Source: a bacterium
Lineage (GTDB): Bacteria; Patescibacteriota; Minisyncoccia; Phycocordibacterales; UBA2163
Direction of reading: 5' to 3'
Assembly (NCBI GenBank): GCA_018648925.1
Contig: JABGQE010000010.1
Location: forward strand, 1 to 21,206
DNA: 21,206 nucleotides
Part shown: one piece after another, positions 6,175-14,319 of the stretch
Layout of the letters: the number at the start of each line of letters is the position of its first letter
Position numbering within the stretch: position 1 is the first letter of the stretch
Program-made: the position numbers and the translations under genes
The notes under the pieces: model-generated
The model's input: the letters and a program-made list of their open reading frames with translations, nothing else
Database searches by the model: none
Told to the model about the DNA's origin: nothing

Positions 6175-7911
6175 ATGAATATACTATCAGTATTAGCAGA
6201 AAAAAAAATAATCAATAAGAATGACATTCCGTCAATAAAAGAAGAGGCAAAAAATGCTGGTGAGACTATAGAAACAGTTTTAAATAAACGAGGTATTGAT
6301 TCAGAAAAGACGCTCATTACAAAGGGCGAGTATTTTAACGTACCAGTATGGAGATTAGAAAATAAAGAGATACCTTTTAAAATCTTTAAATATATACCAG
6401 AAGAATCTGCTTTGCATTATAAAATCGTCCCACTTGGAATAAAAGACAGCATACTAGAGGTGGGTGTTATTGATCCAGACAATATAGAAGCACTTGATGC
6501 TCTTAATTTTATATCTTCTAAGATAGAGATGCCTTTTAAGGTTTATCTGATCTCACAAACTGATTTCAACAATATCTTAAAGATGTATAAGGGTTTTTCT
6601 GGGCAAGTAAATAAAGCGATAACAGAGCTAGAGACAGAAGTCGTTAGAGAACAAAAAGACGCAACGACAAGGAAGGGTAAAAGTGAACCTAAAAAACCTG
6701 TAATAAAAGAAGATGCTCCAGTAACTAGGATTGTCGCCAATGTCGTGCGGTATGCTGTTGAGGGTAGCGCTTCTGATATTCATATTGAGCATATGGGCGA
6801 GGCGGTAAGAGTACGATTTAGAGTAGATGGCACACTCCAGACGAACCTTATGCTCCCTGCCAAAATCCATCAGTCTGTCGTAGCTCGTATAAAGGTGCTT
6901 TCTTCTATGAAGCTTGATGAAAAAAGAAAGCCACAAGATGGTCGTTTTTCTGCAAATATAAATGACAGAAAGATTGATTTTCGTGTTTCAACATTTCCAT
7001 CATACTATGGAGAAAAGGTTGTGATAAGAATATTGGACACGGCAAAGGGTATATGGAAATTAGAAGAAATGGGGCTTGGCGAGAGAAACTTGAGTGTTAT
7101 AAGAAAAGCAATCAAAAAACCATTTGGACTTATTCTTATATCAGGGCCGACAGGTTCTGGTAAATCAACAACGCTTTATTCGATGCTAAATGAGATGGAC
7201 AGAGAGACAAAGAACGTCCTGTCTCTTGAGGATCCAGTTGAGTATAATATTGACGGTGTGAGTCAGTCTCAGGTTAGGCCAGAGATAGGATATACCTTTG
7301 CAAATGGACTTAGGACAACTCTCCGTCAAGACCCCGATATAATAATGGTAGGAGAGATTAGAGATAAGGAAACAGCGCAGCTTGCTGTGCAAGCTGCGCT
7401 GACTGGACACCTTGTTCTCTCAACAATCCACACTAACAATGCGCTAGGTGTTATACCAAGGCTTATTGAAATGGACGTCGATCCGTTTCTTATTGCACCA
7501 ACTCTGGTTATTGCAATTGCACAACGTCTTGTAAGAAAACTTTGCCCAGGTAGTGGTACCCCGGTCCCAGTTGAAGGAGGTTTTAGAGCAATGATTGATA
7601 AACAGTTTGCTGACTTGCCAGAGAAATATAAAAAAGAGATTCCTACAAGTGAGTCTTTGTATAATATTGAGCCTACAAAAGAGTGTCCTTCTGGTACAAG
7701 AGGCAGAACGGCAGTATACGAGATACTCGATATAAATAAAGAGATTGAAGAGGTAATTCTCAAAAATCCATCAGAAAGTGAGATTAAAAAAATCGCACGA
7801 GCAAATGGAATGTTTACAATGAAGGAAGATGCAATAATAAAAGCATTCAACAAAGAAATTCCTTTTAGTGAAATTAACACTTTAGGCGGAGAGGCATTAA
7901 CATTAGATTAA
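6175..7911 (+). CDS. pilB: type IV pilus extension ATPase PilB
   Basis: PilB is the hexameric cytoplasmic ATPase that powers pilus assembly. The 578-residue protein has an N-terminal MshEN-like domain (1-140), a linker rich in charge (150-180), and a GspE-type motor: Walker A GPTGSGKST (324-332), Asp box LEDPVE (351-356), Walker B DIIMVGEIRD (388-397) and His box TGHLVLSTIHTN (410-421). The C-terminal zinc-binding module, normally two CxxC pairs, keeps only one Cys from each pair (Cys457 and Cys504), so zinc is probably not bound there. The C-terminal GRTAVYEIL follows as usual. It is 14 bp after the pilP-like gene. Confidence 0.96.
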   Translation: MNILSVLAEKKIINKNDIPSIKEEAKNAGETIETVLNKRGIDSEKTLITKGEYFNVPVWRLENKEIPFKIFKYIPEESALHYKIVPLGIKDSILEVGVIDPDNIEALDALNFISSKIEMPFKVYLISQTDFNNILKMYKGFSGQVNKAITELETEVVREQKDATTRKGKSEPKKPVIKEDAPVTRIVANVVRYAVEGSASDIHIEHMGEAVRVRFRVDGTLQTNLMLPAKIHQSVVARIKVLSSMKLDEKRKPQDGRFSANINDRKIDFRVSTFPSYYGEKVVIRILDTAKGIWKLEEMGLGERNLSVIRKAIKKPFGLILISGPTGSGKSTTLYSMLNEMDRETKNVLSLEDPVEYNIDGVSQSQVRPEIGYTFANGLRTTLRQDPDIIMVGEIRDKETAQLAVQAALTGHLVLSTIHTNNALGVIPRLIEMDVDPFLIAPTLVIAIAQRLVRKLCPGSGTPVPVEGGFRAMIDKQFADLPEKYKKEIPTSESLYNIEPTKECPSGTRGRTAVYEILDINKEIEEVILKNPSESEIKKIARANGMFTMKEDAIIKAFNKEIPFSEINTLGGEALTLD

Positions 7912-7918
7912 AAGATAG

Positions 7919-7924
7919 TATAAT
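7919..7924 (+). promoter_or_regulatory. -10 box upstream of the receiver gene
   Basis: TATAAT lies 11 bp before the ATG of the receiver gene, in the 24-bp gap after pilB. No clear -35 box is seen. It may allow leaderless expression of receiver, pilT and pilC apart from pilB. Confidence 0.4.
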
Positions 7925-7935
7925 TATTTATAATA

Positions 7936-8337
7936 ATGAAAAATGTAGATAAAAAAGATACGGTATTGATTGTAGACGATGATAACTTTATGCTTGATAT
8001 GTACGTGGTCAAGTTTAAAGAGCGTGGTTTTGATATTGATGCAAATAATGACCCTATAGTTGCACTAGAAAAGTTAAGAAATGGGCTAAATCCTATAGCA
8101 ATACTTTTTGATATAATAATGCCAAATATGGAAGGTATAGAATTTATTAAGGCCATTAGAGAGGAAAAATTAGCTAAAGATGCTGTACTTGTAGCGGTTA
8201 CCAATCAGTCAGAAGAGTCTTATGTAGAACAAGCAAAAGAATACGAAGTTGATGACTATATTATAAAAGCTAATACAATACCATCTGAAGTGTTAAATAG
8301 AGTAGAGGAGATTATAAAAAATCATAATAAAACTTAA
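7936..8337 (+). CDS. stand-alone CheY-like receiver protein
   Basis: This is a single-domain response regulator of 133 residues. The receiver hallmarks are complete: acidic cluster VDDD (13-16), phosphoacceptor Asp59 in LFDIIMP, Thr89 in VAVTNQS and Lys111 in YIIKAN. There is no DNA-binding or enzymatic output domain, so it should act by protein contact, as CheY, PilG and PilH do. It sits between the extension and retraction ATPase genes, with pilT starting 3 bp after its stop, so it is tightly co-expressed with the motors. No histidine kinase gene is in the window. Control of PilB, PilT or PilC is the natural inference. Confidence 0.93.
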   Translation: MKNVDKKDTVLIVDDDNFMLDMYVVKFKERGFDIDANNDPIVALEKLRNGLNPIAILFDIIMPNMEGIEFIKAIREEKLAKDAVLVAVTNQSEESYVEQAKEYEVDDYIIKANTIPSEVLNRVEEIIKNHNKT

Positions 8338-8340
8338 ATT

Positions 8341-9417
8341 ATGGAAAAGCAGATAACAAATTACAAAAAAGAATTAGATGAGTTGATAGAAATCGTTGCA
8401 AAAGAAGCAGCGTCTGATTTACATTTGTCTAATGACAATAACCCTACAATAAGGGTAAATGGAGTTTTGGTGCCTCTTCTAAAAAGAAAAAAACTAACTC
8501 AAGAAGATACTCTAGGGTTTATAAAAGAATTACTTACTCCAGAGCAGAACGAAGAATTCTTAGCAAACAAAGAAGTAGATTTTTCTTATAGTCATAAAGA
8601 AGATCAGAGATTTAGAGGAAATGGTTTCTTTCAGCAGGGGAGTGCAGGTATTGCTCTAAGACTTATACATAAACAGATTAAATCTCTAGAAGAGCTTAAT
8701 TTACCTCCAATACTTGAGACATTTGCCCAAAAGAAGCAAGGCTTTTTCCTCGTTGTGGGTCCGGTAGGGCAAGGTAAGACAACAACAATCGCTTCAATGA
8801 TTGAGCTAATAAATAAAAGTAGAGCAGAGCACATTGTGACAATAGAAGACCCGATAGAGAACGTCTTTGAACAAAAGAAGTCTATGATTGATCAGCGTGA
8901 GGTTAAGATAGACACAAAAGATTTTAATACTGCATTGATATCAGTCTTTCGTCAGGACGTAGATGTTCTTATGATTGGTGAGATGCGAGGACCAGAAACA
9001 ATCTCAGCTGCTGTCACAGCTGCAGAAACTGGGCATTTGGTATTCTCAACACTTCATACAAACAACGCTGCGCAAACAATAGATAGGATTATAGATTCTT
9101 TCCCAGAAAACGGCCAGGACCAAATCCGAATGCAACTCGCTTCATCACTTACTGGAATATTCTCACAACGTCTTGTTCCTAGGATATCTGGTGGTCTAAT
9201 ACCAGTATATGAACTCCTGATAAACAATAAGGCTGTTGCAAATCTTATTCGCGAAAAACGAACACATGAGATAAACACAGTTATTGAGACAAGTATGAAT
9301 GACGGTATGGTTGACCTGAACAGAGGGCTTGCTGATTTTGTAAGACGTGGAGAGATTACTATAGAAGATGCAAAAGCTCATTCTCTTAATCCAAAAATGC
9401 TAGAACAACTTGTATAG
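8341..9417 (+). CDS. pilT: type IV pilus retraction ATPase PilT
   Basis: PilT powers pilus disassembly and retraction. The 358-residue protein has the N-terminal SDLHLSNDNNPTIRVNG block, Walker A GPVGQGKTT (140-148, with the unusual V-G-Q in place of T-G-S), an Asp-box ITIED-like VTIEDP (166-171), Walker B DVLMIGEMR (208-216), His box GHLVFSTLHTN (231-241), and the PilT-specific AIRNLIRE-like VANLIREKRTHEI (299-311). Length and motifs fit the PilT/PilU subfamily rather than PilB. It is directly preceded by the receiver gene and followed by pilC, 21 bp away. Confidence 0.95.
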   Translation: MEKQITNYKKELDELIEIVAKEAASDLHLSNDNNPTIRVNGVLVPLLKRKKLTQEDTLGFIKELLTPEQNEEFLANKEVDFSYSHKEDQRFRGNGFFQQGSAGIALRLIHKQIKSLEELNLPPILETFAQKKQGFFLVVGPVGQGKTTTIASMIELINKSRAEHIVTIEDPIENVFEQKKSMIDQREVKIDTKDFNTALISVFRQDVDVLMIGEMRGPETISAAVTAAETGHLVFSTLHTNNAAQTIDRIIDSFPENGQDQIRMQLASSLTGIFSQRLVPRISGGLIPVYELLINNKAVANLIREKRTHEINTVIETSMNDGMVDLNRGLADFVRRGEITIEDAKAHSLNPKMLEQLV

Positions 9418-9438
9418 AACATATATTAATGATTTATT

Positions 9439-10644
9439 ATGCTTTTTAATTACACAGCAATAGACAAAACAGGACATGAAACAGCGGGTAGCATAGAAGC
9501 TCTCAATGAAGATGTCGCTATAAACTCATTGCAAAGACAAGGTCTTGTGATTGCATCAATTTCTTCTGCAGCAGAAAAGACATTCCTTAAGCGTGACCTG
9601 GCTTTCTTTGACAGAGTCTCAAATAGAGAGATAGTTATATTGTCTCGTCAGATTGCAACATTATTTGAGTCACAAGTATCAGCACTTAGAGTGTTTAAAC
9701 TGCTTGGTGCAGAATCTGAAAATAAGCTATTAAGAAAAGCTTTGTCTACAGTTGTAGATGATCTTCAGGCTGGTAATACTATATCAACATCACTTGAAAA
9801 GCATGGGAAGATATTCACTCCGTTCTATGTGAATATGGTTAAAGCTGGAGAAGAGTCTGGTAAGCTTGATGAGACTTTCTCATATCTGGCTGATTACTTA
9901 GATAGGTCTTATGAAGTTTCTTCAAAAGCAAAAAATGCACTTATTTATCCTGCTTTTGTTGTATTCACATTTATAACTGTAATGGTACTTATGCTTACAC
10001 TGGTTATCCCGCGTATCAGTAGTATATTCCTTGATTCTGGACAAGAGTTACCCATTTATACAAAAATAGTTGTAGGTCTAAGTGATTTCTTTGTAAATTA
10101 TGGTGTATTTATAGCAATCTTTATTATTATAGGAGCATTTTTTATCTGGAGATTTAGCAAAACTGAAAATGGTAGATATTCAATCTCAGAAATAAAACTA
10201 GCTACACCGTTTCTGGGGGATTTATATAGGAAATTATATCTTGCTAGAATTTCAGACAACTTAAGTACTATGCTTTCAAGTGGTATAACAACAGTACGTG
10301 CTATAGAGATTACAGCAGTTATTGTAGGAGATGCCGTATATGAGAAATTGCTTAGAGAAGCAGCAGAAGATATTAAAGCGGGGAGCCCTATGTCAGAGTC
10401 CTTTTCAAAATATCCAGAAATTCCAAATATGGTAGTCCAAATGATGAAGGTTGGAGAAGAGACCGGTAAATTAGGTTCAATCTTAACCACACTTGCTAAG
10501 TTTTACAATAGAGAGGTAAAAAGTGCCGTAGATACACTAGTTACTCTTATTGAACCTGTTATGATTGTAGCGCTTGCTTTAGGAGTTGGTGTACTTCTAG
10601 CAGCTGTTCTTATGCCTATATATAACATCTCTTCTAGTATCTAG
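9439..10644 (+). CDS. pilC: type IV pilus platform protein PilC
   Basis: PilC is the inner-membrane platform on which pilins are added and removed by the motors. The 401-residue protein has two T2SSF domains: the first with RQIATLFESQVSALRVFKLL and AGEESGKLDETFSYL, the second with KLYLARISDNLSTMLSSGIT and VGEETGKLGSILTTLAKFY. Membrane helices lie at about 165-190, 215-237 and 370-395. The N-terminal segment (LFNYTAIDKTGHETAGSIEA) matches the usual start. No Shine-Dalgarno site is seen. It ends the motor operon, since a promoter and a structured leader precede the pilin gene. Confidence 0.95.
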   Translation: MLFNYTAIDKTGHETAGSIEALNEDVAINSLQRQGLVIASISSAAEKTFLKRDLAFFDRVSNREIVILSRQIATLFESQVSALRVFKLLGAESENKLLRKALSTVVDDLQAGNTISTSLEKHGKIFTPFYVNMVKAGEESGKLDETFSYLADYLDRSYEVSSKAKNALIYPAFVVFTFITVMVLMLTLVIPRISSIFLDSGQELPIYTKIVVGLSDFFVNYGVFIAIFIIIGAFFIWRFSKTENGRYSISEIKLATPFLGDLYRKLYLARISDNLSTMLSSGITTVRAIEITAVIVGDAVYEKLLREAAEDIKAGSPMSESFSKYPEIPNMVVQMMKVGEETGKLGSILTTLAKFYNREVKSAVDTLVTLIEPVMIVALALGVGVLLAAVLMPIYNISSSI

Positions 10645-10662
10645 ACTTATCCACATATCTGC

Positions 10663-10691
10663 TTTCAGAAACAGTCTTAAACGTCTATAAT
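10663..10691 (+). promoter_or_regulatory. promoter of the major pilin gene
   Basis: A consensus -10 TATAAT (10686-10691) has a weak -35 TTTCAG (10663-10668) at 17 bp. Transcription would start near 10698, leaving a leader of about 80 nt before the pilin ATG, unlike the leaderless units around it. Confidence 0.5.
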
Positions 10692-10731
10692 ATAAGCTAT
10701 ACGTTATATTAGTAGATTTTTGAAAATCTAC
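10689..10731 (+). promoter_or_regulatory. inverted repeats in the pilin promoter and leader
   Basis: AATATAA (10689-10695) and TTATATT (10704-10710) form a 7-bp inverted repeat with an 8-bp spacer, overlapping the -10 box and likely start site. Next to it, GTAGATTTTTGAAAATCTAC (10712-10731) is a perfect 20-bp palindrome able to fold as an mRNA hairpin. No T-run follows the second hairpin, so it is not a standard terminator. A regulator site or mRNA-stabilising hairpin is inferred. Confidence 0.5.
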
Positions 10732-10780
10732 GAAAATAGGTCGTTTTGTTATTAAATAATAATTTATAAATTATAAAAAT

Positions 10781-11260
10781 ATGAAAAGAAAAGAGAATAA
10801 AGGTTTTACACTTATTGAACTTCTAGTAGTTATCGCTATTATAGGAATCTTATCATCTGTTGTTTTGGCTAGTTTGAATACTGCACGTACAAAATCACGA
10901 GATGCAAAGAGAGTTTCTGATATTAAGCAACTACAATTAGCTCTTGAGTTTTACTTTGATGCAAACGGTTCATACCCAGCAGCTTCTGATCTAGACATCT
11001 CATCAATGGTAGCAGATGGATATATTGCAACTATTCCTCATGATCCTGTAGGGACTGATGTAGACTATAGTTATGCAGCATTTGGTACTGGTACAGCTTG
11101 TACAGGTTACCACATAGGTGCAACACTTGAAGACAAAGATCATTCTGTACTTAAGAGTGATGTTGATGCAGCAGCAGTTACAACAGGTTTATGTACAGGA
11201 AGTACAGACTTCACTGGTGCAGTTGATGCAACAAACGGTGTTTACGACCTAAAGCCGTAA
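10781..11260 (+). CDS. type IV pilin (major pilin candidate)
   Basis: The protein has 159 residues with a short basic leader and the class III/type IVa prepilin signature KG|FTLIELLVVIAIIGILSS. Cleavage is expected after Gly8 with Glu13 as the +5 Glu. The N-terminal helix runs to about residue 60, and a GspG-like DIKQLQLALEFYFDANGSYP stretch follows. Cys107 and Cys138 could form a disulphide. It stands alone between its own promoter/leader and a very strong terminator, which suits the most expressed fibre subunit. PilD, just downstream, should process it. It could be called PilA/PilE or GspG-like; sequence alone does not settle this. Confidence 0.92.
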   Translation: MKRKENKGFTLIELLVVIAIIGILSSVVLASLNTARTKSRDAKRVSDIKQLQLALEFYFDANGSYPAASDLDISSMVADGYIATIPHDPVGTDVDYSYAAFGTGTACTGYHIGATLEDKDHSVLKSDVDAAAVTTGLCTGSTDFTGAVDATNGVYDLKP

Positions 11261-11281
11261 TATCTATTAAACTAATTTAGT

Positions 11282-11324
11282 TTATAACAAAAATCCACCT
11301 TATTAAGGTGGATTTTTGTTATAA
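11282..11324 (+). terminator. strong terminator after the pilin gene
   Basis: A perfect 21-bp inverted repeat (11282-11302 and 11304-11324) has the core ATCCACCTTA/TAAGGTGGAT and A- and T-tracts within its arms. It ends the pilin transcript. Its right end overlaps TATAAT (11320-11325), which lies 8 bp before the pilD ATG and can serve as that gene's -10 box. Confidence 0.9.
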
Positions 11325-11333
11325 TAAATCTAT

Positions 11334-12149
11334 ATGGAATCATTAGAAATTATAATAGCAGTGGGATATTTTGTCTTCGGGACAATTATAGGTAGTTTTT
11401 TGAACGTGGTTTCATTGAGATATAATACTGGTAAAATGCTTCTTGGAAGGTCTGGGTGTTTTTCATGTGCTAAAGAATTAAAGTGGTTTGAGCTTTTTCC
11501 TGTATTGTCTTTCATTTTTCAGCTTGGCAAGTGTACTAAATGTAAAAGTAAAATCTCTATTCAATATCCTATTGTAGAGTTTCTGACAGGAATTATTTTT
11601 CTAGGAATCTTCCTTAAGTTTTCAGCATTACTGTTTACTGCTCCTCACTATTTATTACTGTTATCTCTGTATTTTATGGTTATATTTTCTATTCTAATTG
11701 TAATCTTTATATACGACCTAAAACATAAAATAATACCTGACGATCTTGTTTATACATTTGCTAGTCTGTCGCTTCTCGGTATGTTTTTTGAATTTTCAAC
11801 ATTAGAGCTTTCTATACCAACACTTCTTCCGTTTTTCTCAGGACCTATACTTTTCTTACCCTTCTTTCTTTTGTGGTTCCTCTCTGGTGGCAAGTGGATA
11901 GGTTTAGGAGACGGAAAGCTGGCATTGGGTATGGGCTGGTTTCTAGGACTCTCTCTTGGTGCGAGTGCTATACTGTATTCTTTTTGGATTGGGGCATTAA
12001 TAAGTGTCGCACTTATGCTATTTTTCTCGTTGAATTCACGTGATAAACGCATTACAATGAAGAGTGAGATACCGTTTGGACCGTTTTTGATATTGGGGTT
12101 AGTTTTGGTATTTTTCTTTGAGATTAATATCTTCAATTTTATATTATGA
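11334..12149 (+). CDS. pilD: prepilin peptidase PilD
   Basis: PilD is the membrane aspartic protease that cleaves prepilin leaders and N-methylates the new N-terminus. The 271-residue protein has the N-terminal block GTIIGSFLNVVSLRY (16-30), a cytoplasmic zinc loop with two CxxC pairs (Cys42/45 and Cys67/70), and both catalytic Asp residues, in FIYDLKHKIIPDD (Asp128) and GLGDGKLALG (Asp193). About seven to eight membrane helices are predicted. In contrast to PilB, LigA and ComF here, it keeps its full zinc site. Its TGA stop overlaps the next ATG by 4 bp. Confidence 0.95.
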   Translation: MESLEIIIAVGYFVFGTIIGSFLNVVSLRYNTGKMLLGRSGCFSCAKELKWFELFPVLSFIFQLGKCTKCKSKISIQYPIVEFLTGIIFLGIFLKFSALLFTAPHYLLLLSLYFMVIFSILIVIFIYDLKHKIIPDDLVYTFASLSLLGMFFEFSTLELSIPTLLPFFSGPILFLPFFLLWFLSGGKWIGLGDGKLALGMGWFLGLSLGASAILYSFWIGALISVALMLFFSLNSRDKRITMKSEIPFGPFLILGLVLVFFFEINIFNFIL

Positions 12150-12736
12150 GATTAATGAAACACAGTAAAAACAAAGGATTCTCTCTTGTAGAGCTCATAG
12201 CGTCGGTGGCTATATTTACTATAATAATGTCAGTAATCCTTGTAAAACATTCAGAATTTTCAGGAACCCTTGCTGTTGAGAACCTTGCATATGATATAGC
12301 TCTTTCAATACGCAAAGCACAGGTTTTTGGATTAAGTGTAAGGGAATTTAAAGATGGAGGGAGTAATTTTAACGTAGGGTATGGTTTGCATTTTGATTCA
12401 AGTGCAAATGATTCATATATATTTTTTGTAGACGCAAATAGAAATGAAAAGTACGATGATTCATCTGAAATTATAGAAGTATTTGCACTAAATAAAGGAA
12501 ATACAATATCAGAATTTTGTACACTTGTTTCAAGTAGTTCGCAAAAGTGTTCAGTATCAGATATTACATATTTAGACATAATTTTTGAAAGACCAAATCC
12601 TGATGCCATAATCAAAAGTAGTGCCGTAAGCGATTTGTATACTTCTGCAGTGATTACGATCGCATCACCAAATGGAGCTAAATGGGACATCACCACAATT
12701 ACAACAGGCCAAATATCAATACAAAGGCAAATATAG
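12146..12736 (+). CDS. minor pilin/pseudopilin, GspH-like
   Basis: The protein has 196 residues with the prepilin motif NKG|FSLVELIASVAIFTIIMS: cleavage after Gly11, Glu16 at +5. The region after the helix (AYDIALSIRKAQVFGLSVRE) resembles GspH/FimT minor pilins, which help start the fibre or bind DNA. The ATG at 12146 overlaps the pilD stop (ATGA), supporting it over Met4 at 12155. Two Cys near residues 126 and 136 may form a disulphide. It is the first of four pilin-like genes in a row. Confidence 0.88.
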   Translation: MRLMKHSKNKGFSLVELIASVAIFTIIMSVILVKHSEFSGTLAVENLAYDIALSIRKAQVFGLSVREFKDGGSNFNVGYGLHFDSSANDSYIFFVDANRNEKYDDSSEIIEVFALNKGNTISEFCTLVSSSSQKCSVSDITYLDIIFERPNPDAIIKSSAVSDLYTSAVITIASPNGAKWDITTITTGQISIQRQI

Positions 12737-12737
12737 G

Positions 12738-13325
12738 ATGAAAAATTATAATAAAAAAAGTAAAGGATTTAGTCTTGTGGAAATGCTTGTCGCAGTAGCG
12801 CTCTTTAGTGGGGTGATGCTAATAGGTGTCGGAGCACTTTTGTCATTAATCGATGCAAATAGGAAAGCACAAGCTATTAACTCAGTTATGAATAATCTTA
12901 ATTTCGCAATAGAAAGTATATCTAGAAATGTTCGTGTTGGTACAACTTATCATTGTGAGTCAAACGCAAGTCCTGTGCCGGTCAATATAGATAGTACAAA
13001 AAATTGTAAAAATGGTGGTAAGTTACTTGCTTTTGAGGCTTCAAGCGGTGACCCAGATGATAAGAATGATCAGATAGTTTATAGATTAAATGGTTCCGTT
13101 CTTGAGAAGTCAGAAAATGGTGGAGCAGCAGGCACTTTTGTAAGTATTATTGCTCCAGAGGTTTCAATAGAACAATTTGTTTTTTATGTTGACGGGACGT
13201 CCTCATCAGACGATCTGCAACCAAGAGTAGTTATTATAATCCAAGGAACTGCAGGTATTGATGACAAGACTAAGACTGAATTTAATTTGCAGACGACGAT
13301 ATCTCAACGTGTATTAGATATATAA
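12738..13325 (+). CDS. minor pilin/pseudopilin, GspJ/PilW-like
   Basis: The protein has 195 residues from the ATG at 12738. An upstream in-frame ATG at 12672 would add 22 residues inside the previous gene, so I chose the later start, which places a normal 10-residue leader before SKG|FSLVEMLVAVALFSGVML (Glu15 at +5). The following LLSLIDANRKAQAINSVMNN and late SISRNVR are like GspJ/PilW. The start lies 1 bp after the previous stop, so translation is coupled. It is a fibre-tip complex candidate. Confidence 0.85.
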   Translation: MKNYNKKSKGFSLVEMLVAVALFSGVMLIGVGALLSLIDANRKAQAINSVMNNLNFAIESISRNVRVGTTYHCESNASPVPVNIDSTKNCKNGGKLLAFEASSGDPDDKNDQIVYRLNGSVLEKSENGGAAGTFVSIIAPEVSIEQFVFYVDGTSSSDDLQPRVVIIIQGTAGIDDKTKTEFNLQTTISQRVLDI

Positions 13326-13326
13326 A

Positions 13327-13836
13327 ATGAAAAGAAATCTACGAAAAACAAAAAATAGAGGGTTTACACTTATTGAAGCACTTGTAGCTATAGCTATTTT
13401 AACTATTTCTATTGCTGGACCTATTACTATAGCGTCAAGAGGTTTAGCTTCAGCTGTGTTTGCTCGAGACCAGATTACTGCATTTTATTTAGCACAAGAG
13501 GCAGTAGAGTTTATAAGAAATAAAAGAGATGGAAATAATCTTGAGGACAATCCTTGGACAGACGGATTAACAGGATGTCTTGATGGAAAAGTATGCACGA
13601 TTGATTCAAAAAATAATGAAATCAATGAGTGTATAGGGGGGACATGTCCGGTATTAAAATATGATGACAGCACAGCTTTTTATAGTTATGACAGTGGAGA
13701 CGATTCAAATTTTACGAGAGAAGTAAGGATGACAACTATTAATGTAAAAGAAATAGCGATTACAACTACACTGTCATGGTCTTCTGGTTCAATTACTAAA
13801 AGTTTTACAGTAAAAGAACATATATTAGACTGGTAA
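13327..13836 (+). CDS. minor pilin/pseudopilin, PilV/GspI-like
   Basis: The protein has 169 residues with the prepilin motif NRG|FTLIEALVAIAILTISIAG (cleavage after Gly12, Glu17 at +5). The following ITIASRGLASAVFARDQITA and AFYLAQEAVEFIRNKRD are typical of PilV/GspI, the second with the usual AxYLAQEA pattern. Four Cys occur in a short stretch of about residues 80-110. It starts 1 bp after the preceding stop. Confidence 0.85.
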   Translation: MKRNLRKTKNRGFTLIEALVAIAILTISIAGPITIASRGLASAVFARDQITAFYLAQEAVEFIRNKRDGNNLEDNPWTDGLTGCLDGKVCTIDSKNNEINECIGGTCPVLKYDDSTAFYSYDSGDDSNFTREVRMTTINVKEIAITTTLSWSSGSITKSFTVKEHILDW

Positions 13837-13842
13837 AATATA

Positions 13843-14316
13843 ATGCAAAAAATAAAATTAAAAAATAATAAATCATTAAAATCTAAGGCCGGTTTTGCGA
13901 TTTTGTATTCTGTGCTCATAGCAAGTATTTTGCTGTCCATTGGTTTAGCGATTTTCAACTTAACAATAAAGGAACTTTTACTCTCATCTTTAGGTAGGGA
14001 TTCACAGTTTGCATTTTATGCTGCGGATACTGGAGCAGAATGTGCTTTTTATTGGGATTTTCATGCAGATGCATTTGCTACATCAAGTTTATCAAGTATA
14101 GAATGTGCGGGTAATGTTATAGGTAATATGGGTGGTGGCGGATACGGTGTGCCAAGTACATTTACTTTGGACTTCTCTCCAGAGCCATATTGTACTATTG
14201 TATCTGTAACGAAATACGATGCACCAGCAAGAACAGTAATAGAGGCAAGGGGATACAATACATGTGATAGCGCAAATCCAAGAAGAGTTGAGCGAGCCAT
14301 CAGAGCGACGTATTAA
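13843..14316 (+). CDS. minor pilin, PilX/GspK-like
   Basis: The protein has 157 residues. A basic leader (MQKIKLKNNKSLKSKAG) precedes FAILYSVLIASILLSIGLAI; the site after Gly17 fits prepilin cleavage, but the usual Glu5 is missing (FAILY). Absence of Glu5 is the hallmark of the tip subunit GspK. QFAFYAADTGAECAFYWD matches the A-x-x-A-A-D-x-G-x-E block of PilX proteins. It has four Cys. It is the last pilin-like gene, and ligA starts 3 bp later, so ligA is probably on the same transcript. Confidence 0.85.
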   Translation: MQKIKLKNNKSLKSKAGFAILYSVLIASILLSIGLAIFNLTIKELLLSSLGRDSQFAFYAADTGAECAFYWDFHADAFATSSLSSIECAGNVIGNMGGGGYGVPSTFTLDFSPEPYCTIVSVTKYDAPARTVIEARGYNTCDSANPRRVERAIRATY

Positions 14317-14319
14317 AAT

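Noticed and set aside
12672..12737. N-terminal extension of the second minor pilin
   Set aside because: It lies inside the preceding gene and would put 22 extra residues before a normal prepilin leader.
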